Shown: piece by piece, positions 10,782-21,038 of the stretch
Layout of the letters: every line of letters begins with the position of its first letter
How positions within the stretch are numbered: the stretch's first letter is position 1
Source: Liolophura sinensis
Lineage: Eukaryota; Mollusca; Polyplacophora; Chitonida; Chitonidae
Assembly (NCBI RefSeq): GCF_032854445.1
Contig: NW_027018428.1
Coordinates: forward strand, 1 to 27,621
Direction of reading: 5' to 3'
DNA: 27,621 nt
The notes under the pieces: model-generated
What the model saw: only the letters and a program-made list of their open reading frames with translations
The model's database searches: none
What the model was told of the DNA's origin: nothing
Program-made: the position numbers and the translations under genes

Positions 10782-11311
10782 CATGTAGAAAAACCACACC
10801 ATTTTTATATAAAAAACACAAGGTACTTGATACAGTCTGCTGTAAAAAGTACATCAATAAGGTGCCAAAAGATGCGCAATTGGGTCAGGCATCTCCAGCT
10901 GTTGAAAAATTGCAAATTTCCTTGGTTTCCATGGAGTAAGAGCCGTTGCTGGGCACGTGATTTTGACATAAATGATGATTCAATTGTGGCTACAGCCAAA
11001 AGTATTGGTCGGAGAGCAACGCGGTTTGCACCATTCGATTTCTCGTCACAAAATACGTCGGATTAGCCTCTTACCAGCAGCATTGGAGCATTTTTTCGAC
11101 TTTTGGATTTTTGCCTGGTCCTTTTGCTAATTGAAATCGGCTACATGTACTATGTACCATCGCGACTGGTCATTACTATATTCAACTTTTGATTATAAGT
11201 TACGTGCCCTTCAGTAGCCCAGAAGACGTCAAATCTTTGGGCCAAGCCCATTTAACTCACCCAGCAAATGTCTTACTTCTAAGTCGAAGATAAACTCAAT
11301 GTCTTTATCTA
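10782..11311 (+). repeat. Satellite monomer m22 with 18-bp deletion
   Basis: 530 bp. Same 18-bp loss as m2 and m10 (near 10853/10854), again right after the truncated unit. TTTTTCGAC is also shared with them. It ends with CTTCAGTAGCCC. Confidence 0.95.
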
Positions 11312-11859
11312 CATGTAGAAAAACCACACCATTTTTAAATAAAAACCACAAGATACTTAATAGAGTCTGCTGTAAAAAGTACAATTGAACACTGACCCAC
11401 ATCAATAAGGTGTCAAAAGATGCGCAATTGGGCCAGGCATCTCCAGCTGTTGAAAAATTGCAAATTTCCTTGGTTTCCATGGAGTAAAAGCCGTTGCTGG
11501 GCACGTGATTTTGACATAATTGATCATTCAATTGTGGCTACAGCCAAAAGTATTGGTCGGAGAGCAACGCAGCTTGCACCATTCGATTTCTCGTCACAAA
11601 ATACGTCGGGTTAGCCTCTTACCAGCAGCATTGGAACATTTTTTCTACTTTTGGATTTTTGCCTGGTCCTTTTGCTAATTGAAATCGGCTACATGTACTA
11701 TGTACCATCGCGACTGGTCATTACTATATTCAACTTTTGATTATAAGTTATGTGCCCTTCGGTAGCCCAGAAGACGTCAAATCTTTGGGCCAAGCCCATT
11801 TAACTCACCCAGCAAATGTCTTACTTCTAAGTCGAAGATAAACTCAATGTCTTTATCTA
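11312..11859 (+). repeat. Satellite monomer m23
   Basis: 548 bp, relative of m18 (TTTTTAAATAAAAACCAC, ACTTAATAGAG, CATAATTGATCATTC). Private bases are AGTAAAAGCCG and ACGCAGCTTGC. Confidence 0.95.
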
Positions 11860-12407
11860 CATGTAGAAAAACCACACCATTTTTATATAATAAACACAAG
11901 GTACTTGATACAGTCTGCTGTAAAAAGTACAATTGAACAGTGACCCACATCAATAAGGTGTCAAAAGATGCGCAATTGGGTCAGGCATCTCCAGCTGTTG
12001 AAAAATTGCAAATTTCCTTGGTTTCCATGGAGTAAGAGCCGTTGCTGGGCACGTGATTTTGACATAAATGATGATTCAATTGTGGCTACAGCCAAAAGTA
12101 TTGGTCGGAGAGCAACGCGGTTTGCACCATTCGATTTCTCGTCACAAAATACGTCGGATTAGCCTCTTACCAGCAGCATTGGAACATTTTTTCCACTTTT
12201 GGATTTTTGCCTGGTCGTTTTGCTAATTGAAATCGGCTACATGTACTAAGTACCATCGCGACTGGTCATTACTATATTCAACTTTTGATTATAAGTTATA
12301 TGCCCTTCGGTAGCCCAGAAGACGTCAAATCTTTGGGCCAAGCCCATTTAACTCACCCAGCAAATGTCTTACTTCTAAGTCGAAGATAAACTCAATGTCT
12401 TTGTCTA
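11860..12407 (+). repeat. Satellite monomer m24
   Basis: 548 bp, relative of m19 (ATATAATAAACAC, GAACAGTGACC). GGTCGTTTTGC and TTATATGCCC are shared with the partial unit m25b; TACTAAGTACC is private. Confidence 0.95.
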
Positions 12408-13363
12408 CATGTAGAAAAACCACACCATTTTTATATAAAAAAACACAAGGTACTTGATACAGTCTGCTGTAAAAAGTACAATTGAACACTGACCCACATC
12501 AATAAGGTGCCAAAAGATGCGCAATTGGGCCAGGCATCTCCAGGTGTTGAAAAATTGCAAATTTCCTTGGTTTCCATGGAGTAAGAGCCGTTGCTGGGCA
12601 CGTGATTTTGACATAAATGATGATTCAATTGTGGCTACAGCCAAAAGTATTGGTCGGAGAGCAACGCGGTTTGCACCATTCGATTTCTCGTCACAAAATA
12701 CGTCGGATTAGCCTCTTACCAGCAGCATTGGAACATTTTTTCCACTTTTGGATTTTTGCCTGGTCCTTTTGCTAATTGAAATCGGCTACATGTACTATGT
12801 ACCATCGCGACTGGTCATTACTATATTCAACTTTTGATTATAAGTTACGTGCCCTTCGGTAGCCCAGAAGACGTCAAATCTTTGGGCCAAGCCCATTTAA
12901 CTCACCCAGCAAATGTCTTACTTCTAAGTCGAAGATAAACTCAATGTTGTAAAGAAAAATTGTAAATTTCCTTGGTTTCCATGGAGTAAGAGCCGTTGCT
13001 GGGCACGTGATTTTGACATAAATGATGATTCAATTGTGGCTACAGCCAAAAGTATTGGTCGGAGAGCAACGCGGTTTGCACCATTCGATTTCTCGTCACA
13101 AAATACGTCGGATTAGCTTCTTACCAGCAGCATTGGAACATTTTTTCCACTTTTGGATTTTTGCCTGGTCGTTTTGCTAATTGAAATCGGCTACATGTAC
13201 TATGTACCATCGCGACTGGTCATTACTATATTCAACTTTTGATTATAAGTTATATGCCCTTCGGTAGCCCATAAGACGTCAAATCTTTGGGCCAAGCCCA
13301 TTTAACTCACCCAGCACAAATGTCTTACTTCTAAGTCGAAGATAAACTTAATCTCTTTATCTA
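12408..13363 (+). repeat. Two satellite monomers fused by deletion (m25a/m25b)
   Basis: The 956-bp unit equals two monomers minus 149 bp, plus 6 filler bases (TGTAAA, 12948-12953) and three small insertions. The left part stops at CTCAATGT (12947). The right part resumes inside the next monomer at GAAAAATTG (12954), so the monomer start with its palindrome and A-tract is lost. The right part carries ATAAGACG and CAGCACAAATG (extra CA near 13316). Confidence 0.93.
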
Positions 13364-13911
13364 CATGTAGAAAAACCACACCATTTTTATATAAAAACCA
13401 CAAGGTACTTGATACAGTCTGCTGTAAAAAGTACAATTGAACACTGACCCACATCAATAAGGTGCCAAAAGATGCGCAATTGGGTCAGGCATCTCCAGGT
13501 GTTGAAAAATTGCAAATTTCCTTGGTTTCCATGGAGTAAGAGCCGTTGCTGGGCACGTGATTTTGACATAAATGATGATTCAATTGTGGCTACAGCCAAA
13601 AGTATTGGTCGGAGAGCAACGCGGTTTGCACCATTCGATTTCTCGTCACAAAATACGTCGGATTAGCCTCTTACCAGCAGCATTGGAACATTTTTTCCAC
13701 TTTTGGATTTTTGCCTGGTCCTTTTGCTCATTGAAATCGGCTACATGTACTATGTACAATCGCGACTGGTCATTACTATATTCAACTTTTGATTATAAGT
13801 TATGTGCCCTTCGGTAGCCCAGAAGATGTCAAATCTTTGGGCCAAGCCCATTTAACTCACCCAGCAAATGTCTTACTTCTAAGTCGAAGATAAACTCAAT
13901 GTCTTTATCTA
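13364..13911 (+). repeat. Satellite monomer m26
   Basis: 548 bp. AAACCAC, TCAGG, CAGGTG, GCAAA, GCTCATTG, GTACAATCG, GATGTC. Also similar to m46, m49 and m51. Confidence 0.96.
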
Positions 13912-14459
13912 CATGTAGAAAAACCACACCATTTTTATATAAAAAACACAAGGTACTTGATACAGTCTGCTGTAAAAAGTACAATTGAACACTGACCCAC
14001 ATCAATAAGGTGCCAAAAGATGCGCAATTGGGTCAGGCATCTCCAGGTGTTGAAAAATTGCAAATTTCCTTGGTTTCCATGGAGTAAGAGCCGTTGCTGG
14101 GCACGTGATTTTGACATAAATGATGATTCAATTGTGGCTACAGCCAAAAGTATTGGTCGGAGAGCAACGCGGTTTGCACCATTCGATTTCTCGTCACAAA
14201 ATACGTCGGATTAGCCTCTTACCAGCACGATTGGAGCATTTTTTTTACTTTTGGATTTTTGCCTGGTCCTTTTGCTAATTGAAATCGGCTACATGTACTA
14301 TGTACCATCGCGACTGGTCATTACTATATTCAACTTTTGATTATAAGTTATGTGCCCTTCGGTAGCCCAGAAGATGTCAAATCTTTGGGCCAAGCCCATT
14401 TAACTCACCCAGCAAATGTCTTACTTCTAAGTCGAAGATAAACTTAATCTCTTTATCTA
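13912..14459 (+). repeat. Satellite monomer m27
   Basis: 548 bp. Carries the CAGCACGATTGGAGCAT plus T8 variant (about 14225-14246) shared with m30, m38 and m50. Confidence 0.96.
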
Positions 14460-15007
14460 CATGTAGAAAAACCACACCATTTTTATATAAAAACCACAAG
14501 GTACTTGATACAGTCTGCTGTAAAAAGTACAATTGAACACTGACCCACATCAATAAGGTGCCAAAAGATGCGCAATTGGGTCAGGCATCTCCAGCTGTTG
14601 AAAAATTGCAAATTTCCTTGGTTTCCATGGAGTAAGAGCCGTTGATGGGCACGTGATTTTGACATAAATGATGATTCAATTGTGGCTACAGCCAAAAGTA
14701 TTGGTCGGAGAGCAACGCGGTTTGCACCATTCGATTTCTCGTCACAAAATACGTCAGATTAGCCTCTTACCAGCAGCATTGGAACATTTTTTCCACTTTT
14801 GGATTTTTGCCTGGTCCTTTTGCTAATTGAAATCGGCTACATGTACTATGTACAATCGCGACTGGTCATTACTATATTCAACTTTTGATTATAAGTTATG
14901 TGCCCTTCGGTAGCCCAGAAGATGTGAAATCTTTGGGCCAAGCCCATTTAACTCACCCAGCAAATGTCTTACTTCTAAGTCGAAGATAAACTTAATCTCT
15001 TTATCTA
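14460..15007 (+). repeat. Satellite monomer m28
   Basis: 548 bp. ACGTCAGATT is shared with m31, three units on. Private GTTGATGGGC and GATGTGAAATC. Confidence 0.96.
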
Positions 15008-15555
15008 CATGTAGAAAAACCACACCATTTTTATATAAAAAACACAAGGTACTTGATACAGTCTGCTGTAAAAAGTACAATTGAACACTGACCCACATCA
15101 ATAAGGTGCCAAAAGATGCGCAATTGGGTCAGGCATCTCCAGGTGTTGAAAAATTGCAAATTTCCTTGGTTTCCATGGAGTAAGAGCCGTTGCTGGGCAC
15201 GTGATTTTGACATAAATGATGATTCAATTGTGGCTACAGCCAAAAGTATTGGTCGGAGAGCAACGCGGTTTGCACCATTCGATTTCTCGTCACAAAATAC
15301 GTCGGATTAGCCTCTTACCAGCAGCATTGGAACATTTTTTCCACTTTTGGATTTTTGCCTGGTCCTTTTGCTAATTGAAATCGGCTACATGTACTATGTA
15401 CCATCGCGACTGGTCATTACTATATTCAACTTTTGATTATAAGTTATGTGCCCTTCGGTAGCCCAGAAGACGTCAAATCTTTGGGCCAAGCCCATTTAAC
15501 TCACCCAGCAAATGTCTTACTTCTAAGTCGAAGATAAACTCAATGTCTTTATCTA
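15008..15555 (+). repeat. Satellite monomer m29
   Basis: 548 bp. AAAACAC, TCAGG, CAGGTG, GCAAA, GTACCATCG, GACGTC: close to a domain consensus. Confidence 0.96.
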
Positions 15556-16103
15556 CATGTAGAAAAACCACACCATTTTTATATAAAAAACACAAGGTAC
15601 TTGATACAGTCTGCTGTAAAAAGTACAATTGAACACTGACCCACATCAATAAGGTGCCAAAAGATGCGCAATTGGGCCAGGCATCTCCAGGTGTTTAAAA
15701 ATTGTAAATTTCCTTGGTTTCCATGGAGTAAGAGCCGTTGCTGGGCACGTGATTTTGACATAATTGATCATTCAATTGTGGCTACAGCCAAAAGTATTGC
15801 TCGGAGAGCAACGCGGTTTGCACCATTCGATTTCTCGTCACAAAATACGTCGGATTAGCCTCTTACCAGCACGATTGGAGCATTTTTTTTACTTTTGGAT
15901 TTTTGCCTGGTCCTTTTGCTAATTGAAATCGGCTACATGTACTATGTACCATCGCGACTGGTCATTACTATATTCAACTTTTGATTATAAGTTATGTGCC
16001 CTTCGGTAGCCCAGAAGATGTCAAATCTTTGGGCCAAGCCCATTTAACTCACCCAGCAAATGTCTTACTTCTAAGTCGAAGATAAACTTAATCTCTTTAT
16101 CTA
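15556..16103 (+). repeat. Satellite monomer m30, mosaic
   Basis: 548 bp. The first half has left-domain markers (GGGCCAGG, ATTGTAAA, CATAATTGATCATTC); the second half has the right-domain CACGATTGGAGCAT plus T8 variant. Private GTGTTTAAAAATTG and ATTGCTCGG. Confidence 0.96.
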
Positions 16104-16651
16104 CATGTAGAAAAACCACACCATTTTTATATAAAAACCACAAGGTACTTGATACAGTCTGCTGTAAAAAGTACAATTGAACACTGACCCACATCAATAA
16201 GGTGCCAAAAGATGCGCAATTGGGTCAGGCATCTCCAGGTGTTGAAAAATTGCAAATTTCCTTGGTTTCCATGGAGTAAGAGCCGTTGCTGGGCACGTGA
16301 TTTTGACATAAATGATGATTCAATTGTGGCTACAGCCAAAAGTATTGGTCGGAGAGCAACGCGGTTTGCACCATTCGATTTCTCGTCACAAAATACGTCA
16401 GATTAGCCTCTTACCAGCAGCATTGGAACATTTTTTCCACTTTTGGATTTTTCCCTGGTCCTTTTGCTAATTGAAATCGGCTACATGTACTATGTACAAT
16501 CGCGACTGGTCATTACTATATTCAACTTTTGATTATAAGTTATGTGCCCTTCGGTAGCCCAGAAGATGTCAAATCTTTGGGCCAAGCCCATTTAACTCAC
16601 CCAGCAAATGTCTTACTTCTAAGTCGAAGATAAACTTAATCTCTTTATCTA
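16104..16651 (+). repeat. Satellite monomer m31
   Basis: 548 bp. ACGTCAGATT as in m28; TTTTTCCCTGG as in m5 and m13; ends ACTTAATCTC. Confidence 0.96.
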
Positions 16652-17199
16652 CATGTAGAAAAACCACACCATTTTTATATAAAAAACACAAGGTACTTGA
16701 TACAGTCTGCTGTAAAAAGTACAATTGAACACTGACCCACATCAATAAGGTGCCAAAAGATGCGCAATTGGGTCAGGCATCTCCAGCTGTTGAAAAATTG
16801 CAAATTTCCTTGGTTTCCATGGAGTAAGAGCCGTTGCTGGGCACGTGATTTTGACATAAATGATGATTCAATTGTGGCTACAGCCAAAAGTATTGGTCGG
16901 AGAGCAACGCGGTTTGCACCATTCGATTTCTCGTCACAAAATACGTCGGATTAGCCTCTTACCAGCAGCATTGGAGCATTTTTTCCACTTTTGGATTTTT
17001 GCCTGGTCCTTTTGCTAATTGAAATCGGCTACATGTACTATGTACCATCGCGACTGGTCATTACTATATTCAACTTTTGATTATAAGTTATGTGCCCTTC
17101 GGTAGCCCAGAAGATGTCAAATCTTTGGGCCAAGCCCATTTAACTCACCCACCAAATGTCTTACTTCTAAGTCGAAGATAAACTCAATGTCTTTATCTA
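16652..17199 (+). repeat. Satellite monomer m32
   Basis: 548 bp. CAGCTG, GCAAA, GGAGCAT, GATGTC; private CACCCACCAAATG. Confidence 0.96.
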
Positions 17200-17747
17200 C
17201 ATGTAGAAAAACCACACCATTTTTATATAAAAAACACAAGGTACTTGATACAGTCTGCTGTAAAAAGTACAATTGAACACTGACCCACATCAATAAGGTG
17301 CCAAAAGATGCGCAATTGGGTCAGGCATCTCCAGCTGTTGAAAAATTGGAAATTTCCTTGGTTTCCATGGAGTAAGAGCCGTTGCTGGGCACGTGATTTT
17401 GACATAAATGATGATTCAATTGTGGCTACAGCCAAAAGTATTGGTCGGAGAGCAACGCGGTTTGCACCATTCGATTTCTCGTCACAAAATACGTCGGATT
17501 AGCCTCTTACCAGCAGCATTGGAACATTTTTTCCACTTTTGGATATTTGCCTGGTCCTTTTGCTAATTGAAATCGGCTACATGTACTATGTACCATCGCG
17601 ACTGGTCATTACTATATTCAACTTTTGATTATAAGTTATGTGCCCTTCGGTAGCCCAGAAGACGTCAAATCTTTGGGCCAAGCCCATTTAACTCACCCAG
17701 CAAATGTCTTACTTCTAAGTCGAAGATAAACTCAATGTCTTTATCTA
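17200..17747 (+). repeat. Satellite monomer m33
   Basis: 548 bp. CAGCTG, GGAAA, GACGTC; private GGATATTTGCC. First of three very similar adjacent units (m33-m35). Confidence 0.96.
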
Positions 17748-18296
17748 CATGTAGAAAAACCACACCATTTTTATATAAAAAACACAAGGTACTTGATACA
17801 GTCTGCTGTAAAAAGTACAATTGAACACTGACCCACATCAATAAGGTGCCAAAAGATGCGCAATTGGGTCAGGCATCTCCAGCTGTTGAAAAATTGGAAA
17901 TTTCCTTGGTTTCCATGGAGTAAGAGCCGTTGCTGGGCACGTGATTTTGACATAAATGATGATTCAATTGTGGCTACAGCCAAAAGTATTGGTCGGAGAG
18001 CAACGCGGTTTGCACCATTCGATTTCTCGTCACAAAATACGTCGGATTAGCCTCTTACCAGCAGCATTGGAACATTTTTTTCCACTTTTGGATTTTTGCC
18101 TGGTCCTTTTGCTAATTGAAATCGGCTACATGTACTATGTACCATCGCGACTGGTCATTACTATATTCAACTTTTGATTATAAGTTATGTGCCCTACGGT
18201 AGCCCAGAAGACGTCAAATCTTTGGGCCAAGCCCATTTAACTCACCCAGCAAATGTCTTACTTCTAAGTCGAAGATAAACTCAATGTCTTTATCTA
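17748..18296 (+). repeat. Satellite monomer m34
   Basis: 549 bp. As m33, with one extra T in the CATTTTTTTCC run and private GCCCTACGG. Confidence 0.96.
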
Positions 18297-18845
18297 CATG
18301 TAGAAAAAACCACACCATTTTTATATAAAAAACACAAGGTACTTGATACAGTCTGCTGTAAAAAGTACAATTGAACACTGACCCACATCAATAAGGTGCC
18401 AAAAGATGCGCAATTGGGTCAGGCATCTCCAGCTGTTGAAAAATTGGAAATTTCCTTGGTTTCCATGGAGTAAGAGCCGTTGCTGGGCACGTGATTTTGA
18501 CATAAATGATGATTCAATTGTGGCTACAGCCAAAAGTATTGGTCGGAGAGCAACGCGGTTTGCACCATTCGATTTCTCGTCACAAAATACGTCGGATTAG
18601 CCTCTTACCAGCAGCATTGGAGCATTTTTTCCACTTTTGGATTTTTGCCTGGTCCTTTTGCTCATTGAAATCGGCTACATGTACTATGTACCATCGCGAC
18701 TGGTCATTACTATATTCAACTTTTGATTATAAGTTATGTGCCCTTCGGTAGCCCAGAAGACGTCAAATCTTTGGGCCAAGCCCATTTAACTCACCCAGCA
18801 AATGTCTTACTTCTAAGTCGAAGATAAACTCAATGTCTTTATCTA
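18297..18845 (+). repeat. Satellite monomer m35
   Basis: 549 bp. As m33 and m34, but GGAGCAT and GCTCATTG and an extra A near 18303. Confidence 0.96.
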
Positions 18846-19393
18846 CATGTAGAAAAACCACACCATTTTTATATCAAAAACACAAGGTACTTGATACAGT
18901 CTGCTGTAAAAAGTACAATTGAACACTGACCCACATCAATAAGGTGCCTAAAGATGCGCAATTGGGTCAGGCATCTCCAGGTGTTGAAAAATTGGAAATT
19001 TCCTTGGTTTCCATGGAGTAAGAGCCGTTGCTGGGCACGTGATTTTGACATAAATGATGATTCAATTGTGGCTACAGCCAAAAGTATTGGTCGGTGAGCA
19101 ACGCGGTTTGCACCATTCGATTTCTCGTCACAAAATACGTCGGATTAGCCTCTTACCAGCAGCATTGGAGCATTTTTTCCACTTTTGGATTTTTGCCTGG
19201 TCCTTTTGCTAATTGAAATCGGCTACATGTACTATGTACCATCGCGACTGGTCATTACTATATTCAACTTTTGATTATAAGTTATGTGCCCTTCGGTAGC
19301 CCAGAAGACGTCAAATCTTTGGGCCAAGCCCATTTCACTCACCCAGCAAATGTCTTAGTTCTAAGTCGAAGATAAACTTAATCTCTTTATCTA
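18846..19393 (+). repeat. Satellite monomer m36
   Basis: 548 bp. Private ATATCAAAAAC, GTGCCTAAAG, GGTCGGTGAGC, CATTTCACTC and CTTAGTTC. Confidence 0.96.
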
Positions 19394-19941
19394 CATGTAG
19401 AAAAACCACACCATTTTTATATAAAAAACACAAGGTACTTGATACAGTCTGCTGTAAAAAGTACAATTGAACACTGACCCACATCAATAAGGTGCCAAAA
19501 GATGCGCAATTGGGTCAGGCATCTCCAGCTGTTGAAAAATTGCAAATTTCCTTGGTTTCCATGGAGTAAGAGCCGTTGCTGGGCACGTGATTTTGACATA
19601 AATGATGATTCAATTGTGGCTACAGCCAAAAGTATTGGTCGGAGAGCAACGCGGTTTGCACCATTCGATTTCTCGTCACAAAATACGTCGGATTAGCCTC
19701 TTACCAGCAGCATTGGAACATTTTTTCCACTTTTGGATTTTTGCCTGGTCCTTTTGCTAATTGAAATCGGCTACATGTACTATGTACAATCGCGACTGGT
19801 CATTACTATATTCAACTTTTGATTATAAGTTATGTGCCCTTCGGTAGCCCAGAAGATGTCAAATCTTTGGGCCAAGCCCATTTAACTCACCCAGCAAATG
19901 TCTTACTTCTAAGTCGAAGATAAACTCAATGTCTTTATCTA
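19394..19941 (+). repeat. Satellite monomer m37
   Basis: 548 bp. CAGCTG, GCAAA, GTACAATCG, GATGTC; I saw only two differences from m39. Confidence 0.96.
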
Positions 19942-20490
19942 CATGTAGAAAAACCACACCATTTTTATATAAAAAACACAAGGTACTTGATACAGTCTGC
20001 TGTAAAAAGTACAATTGAACACTGACCCACATCAATAAGGTGCCAAAAGATGCGCATTTGGGTCAGGCATCTCCAGCTGTTGAAAAATTGCAAATTTCCT
20101 TGGTTTCCATGGAGTAAGAGCCGTTGCTGGACACGTGATTTTGACATAAATGATGATTCAATTGTGGCTACAGCCAAAAGTATTGGTCGGAGAGCAACGC
20201 CGTTTGCACCATTCGATTTCTCGTCACAAAATACGTCGGATTAGCGTCTTACCAGCACGATTGGAGCATTTTTTTTTACTTTTGGATTTTTGCCTGGTCC
20301 TTTTGCTAATTGAAATCGGCTACATGTACTATGTACCATCGCGACTGGTCATTACTATATTCAACTTTTGATTATAAGTTATGTGCCCTTCGGTAGCCCA
20401 GAAGACGTCAAATCTTTGGGCCAAGCCCATTTAACTCACCCAGCAAATGTCTTACTTCTAAGTCGAAGATAAACTCAATGTCTTTATCTA
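19942..20490 (+). repeat. Satellite monomer m38
   Basis: 549 bp. Private GCGCATTTGGG, CTGGACACG, ACGCCGTTTG and TTAGCGTC; carries the CACGATTGGAGCAT plus long T-run variant. Confidence 0.96.
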
Positions 20491-21038
20491 CATGTAGAAA
20501 AACCACACCATTTTTATATAAAAAACACAAGGTACTTGATACAGTCTGCTGTAAAAAGTACAATTGAACACTGACCCACATCAATAAGGTGCCAAAAGAT
20601 GCGCAATTGGGTCAGGCATCTCCAGCTGTTGAAAAATTGCAAATTTCCTTGGTTTCCATGGAGTAAGAGCCGTTGCTGGGCACGTGATTTTGACATAAAT
20701 GATGATTCAATTGTGGCTACAGCCAAAAGTATTGGTCGGAGAGCAACGCGGTTTGCACCATTCGATTTCTCGTCACAAAATACGTCGGATTAGCCTCTTA
20801 CCAGCAGCATTGGAACATTTTTTCCACTTTTGGATTTTTGCCTGGTCCTTTTGCTAATTGAAATCGGCTACATGTACTATGTACCATCGCGACTGGTCAT
20901 TACTATATTCAACTTTTGATTATAAGTTATGTGCCCTTCGGTAGCCCAGAAGACGTCAAATCTTTGGGCCAAGCCCATTTAACTCACCCAGCAAATGTCT
21001 TACTTCTAAGTCGAAGATAAACTCAATGTCTTTATCTA
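20491..21038 (+). repeat. Satellite monomer m39, used here as reference copy
   Basis: 548 bp with no private change noticed. Hand count gives 221 G+C (40.3%) and 16 CpG. AAAACAC, TCAGG, CAGCTG, GCAAA, GGAACAT, GCTAATTG, GTACCATCG, GACGTC, ACTCAATGTC. Confidence 0.97.

Larger units (their letters stand above)
8271..13363 (+). repeat. Heterogeneous transition zone (m17-m25)
   Basis: Monomers here mix left-domain markers (GGGCCAGG) and right-domain markers (GGGTCAGG). They include the third truncated pair (m21-m22), a five-unit higher-order repetition (m18-m19 versus m23-m24) and an internal deletion fusing two monomers in m25. It is the most divergent part of the array, which may mark an old recombination boundary between two separately homogenised domains. 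Confidence 0.8.
13912..16651 (+). repeat. Second patch of three-monomer periodicity
   Basis: The CACGATTGGAGCAT plus T8 variant (m27, m30) and ACGTCAGATT (m28, m31) both recur at 1,644 bp. The rest of m30 is of another type, so the trimer was overwritten in part. Confidence 0.6.

Noticed and set aside
20514-20726. 70-codon ORF on the - strand (starts MAVATIESS), with hydrophobic end, recurring in many units
   Set aside because: Same repeat-driven recurrence; it overlaps the + strand ORF almost completely and shows no coding-type variation pattern. Longer versions (87 and 106 codons) arise only from one-base indels.
20599-20793. 64-codon ORF on the + strand (starts MRNWVRHLQ), recurring in most monomers downstream of the TATA-like block
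   Set aside because: Its commonest variants are amino-acid changing (GTC/GCC, GTG/CTG, TGC/TGG), no bias to silent sites is visible, 548 is not a multiple of three, and its recurrence follows from copy similarity alone. No recognisable domain.
20930-21010. RNA polymerase III promoter: TAGCCCAGAAG fits the loose A-box pattern
   Set aside because: No B-box of the GWTCRANNC type lies downstream at a useful distance, and such a degenerate A-box is expected by chance.
20491-21038. Self-cleaving ribozyme (hammerhead type), as found in some satellites
   Set aside because: The core CTGATGA with a paired GAAA was not found on either strand; ATGATGATT is the nearest match and lacks the needed bases.
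20491-21038. CENP-B box that would mark a centromeric satellite
   Set aside because: I compared the TTCG and CGAA sites with the consensus NTTCGNNNNANNCGGGN on both strands, and none keeps the essential bases.
20491-21038. Tandem 5S rRNA, U-snRNA, tRNA or spliced-leader gene repeats
   Set aside because: None of the conserved core sequences I know for these RNAs is present. GGATTTTTGCC only loosely resembles an Sm site and lacks any snRNA context.
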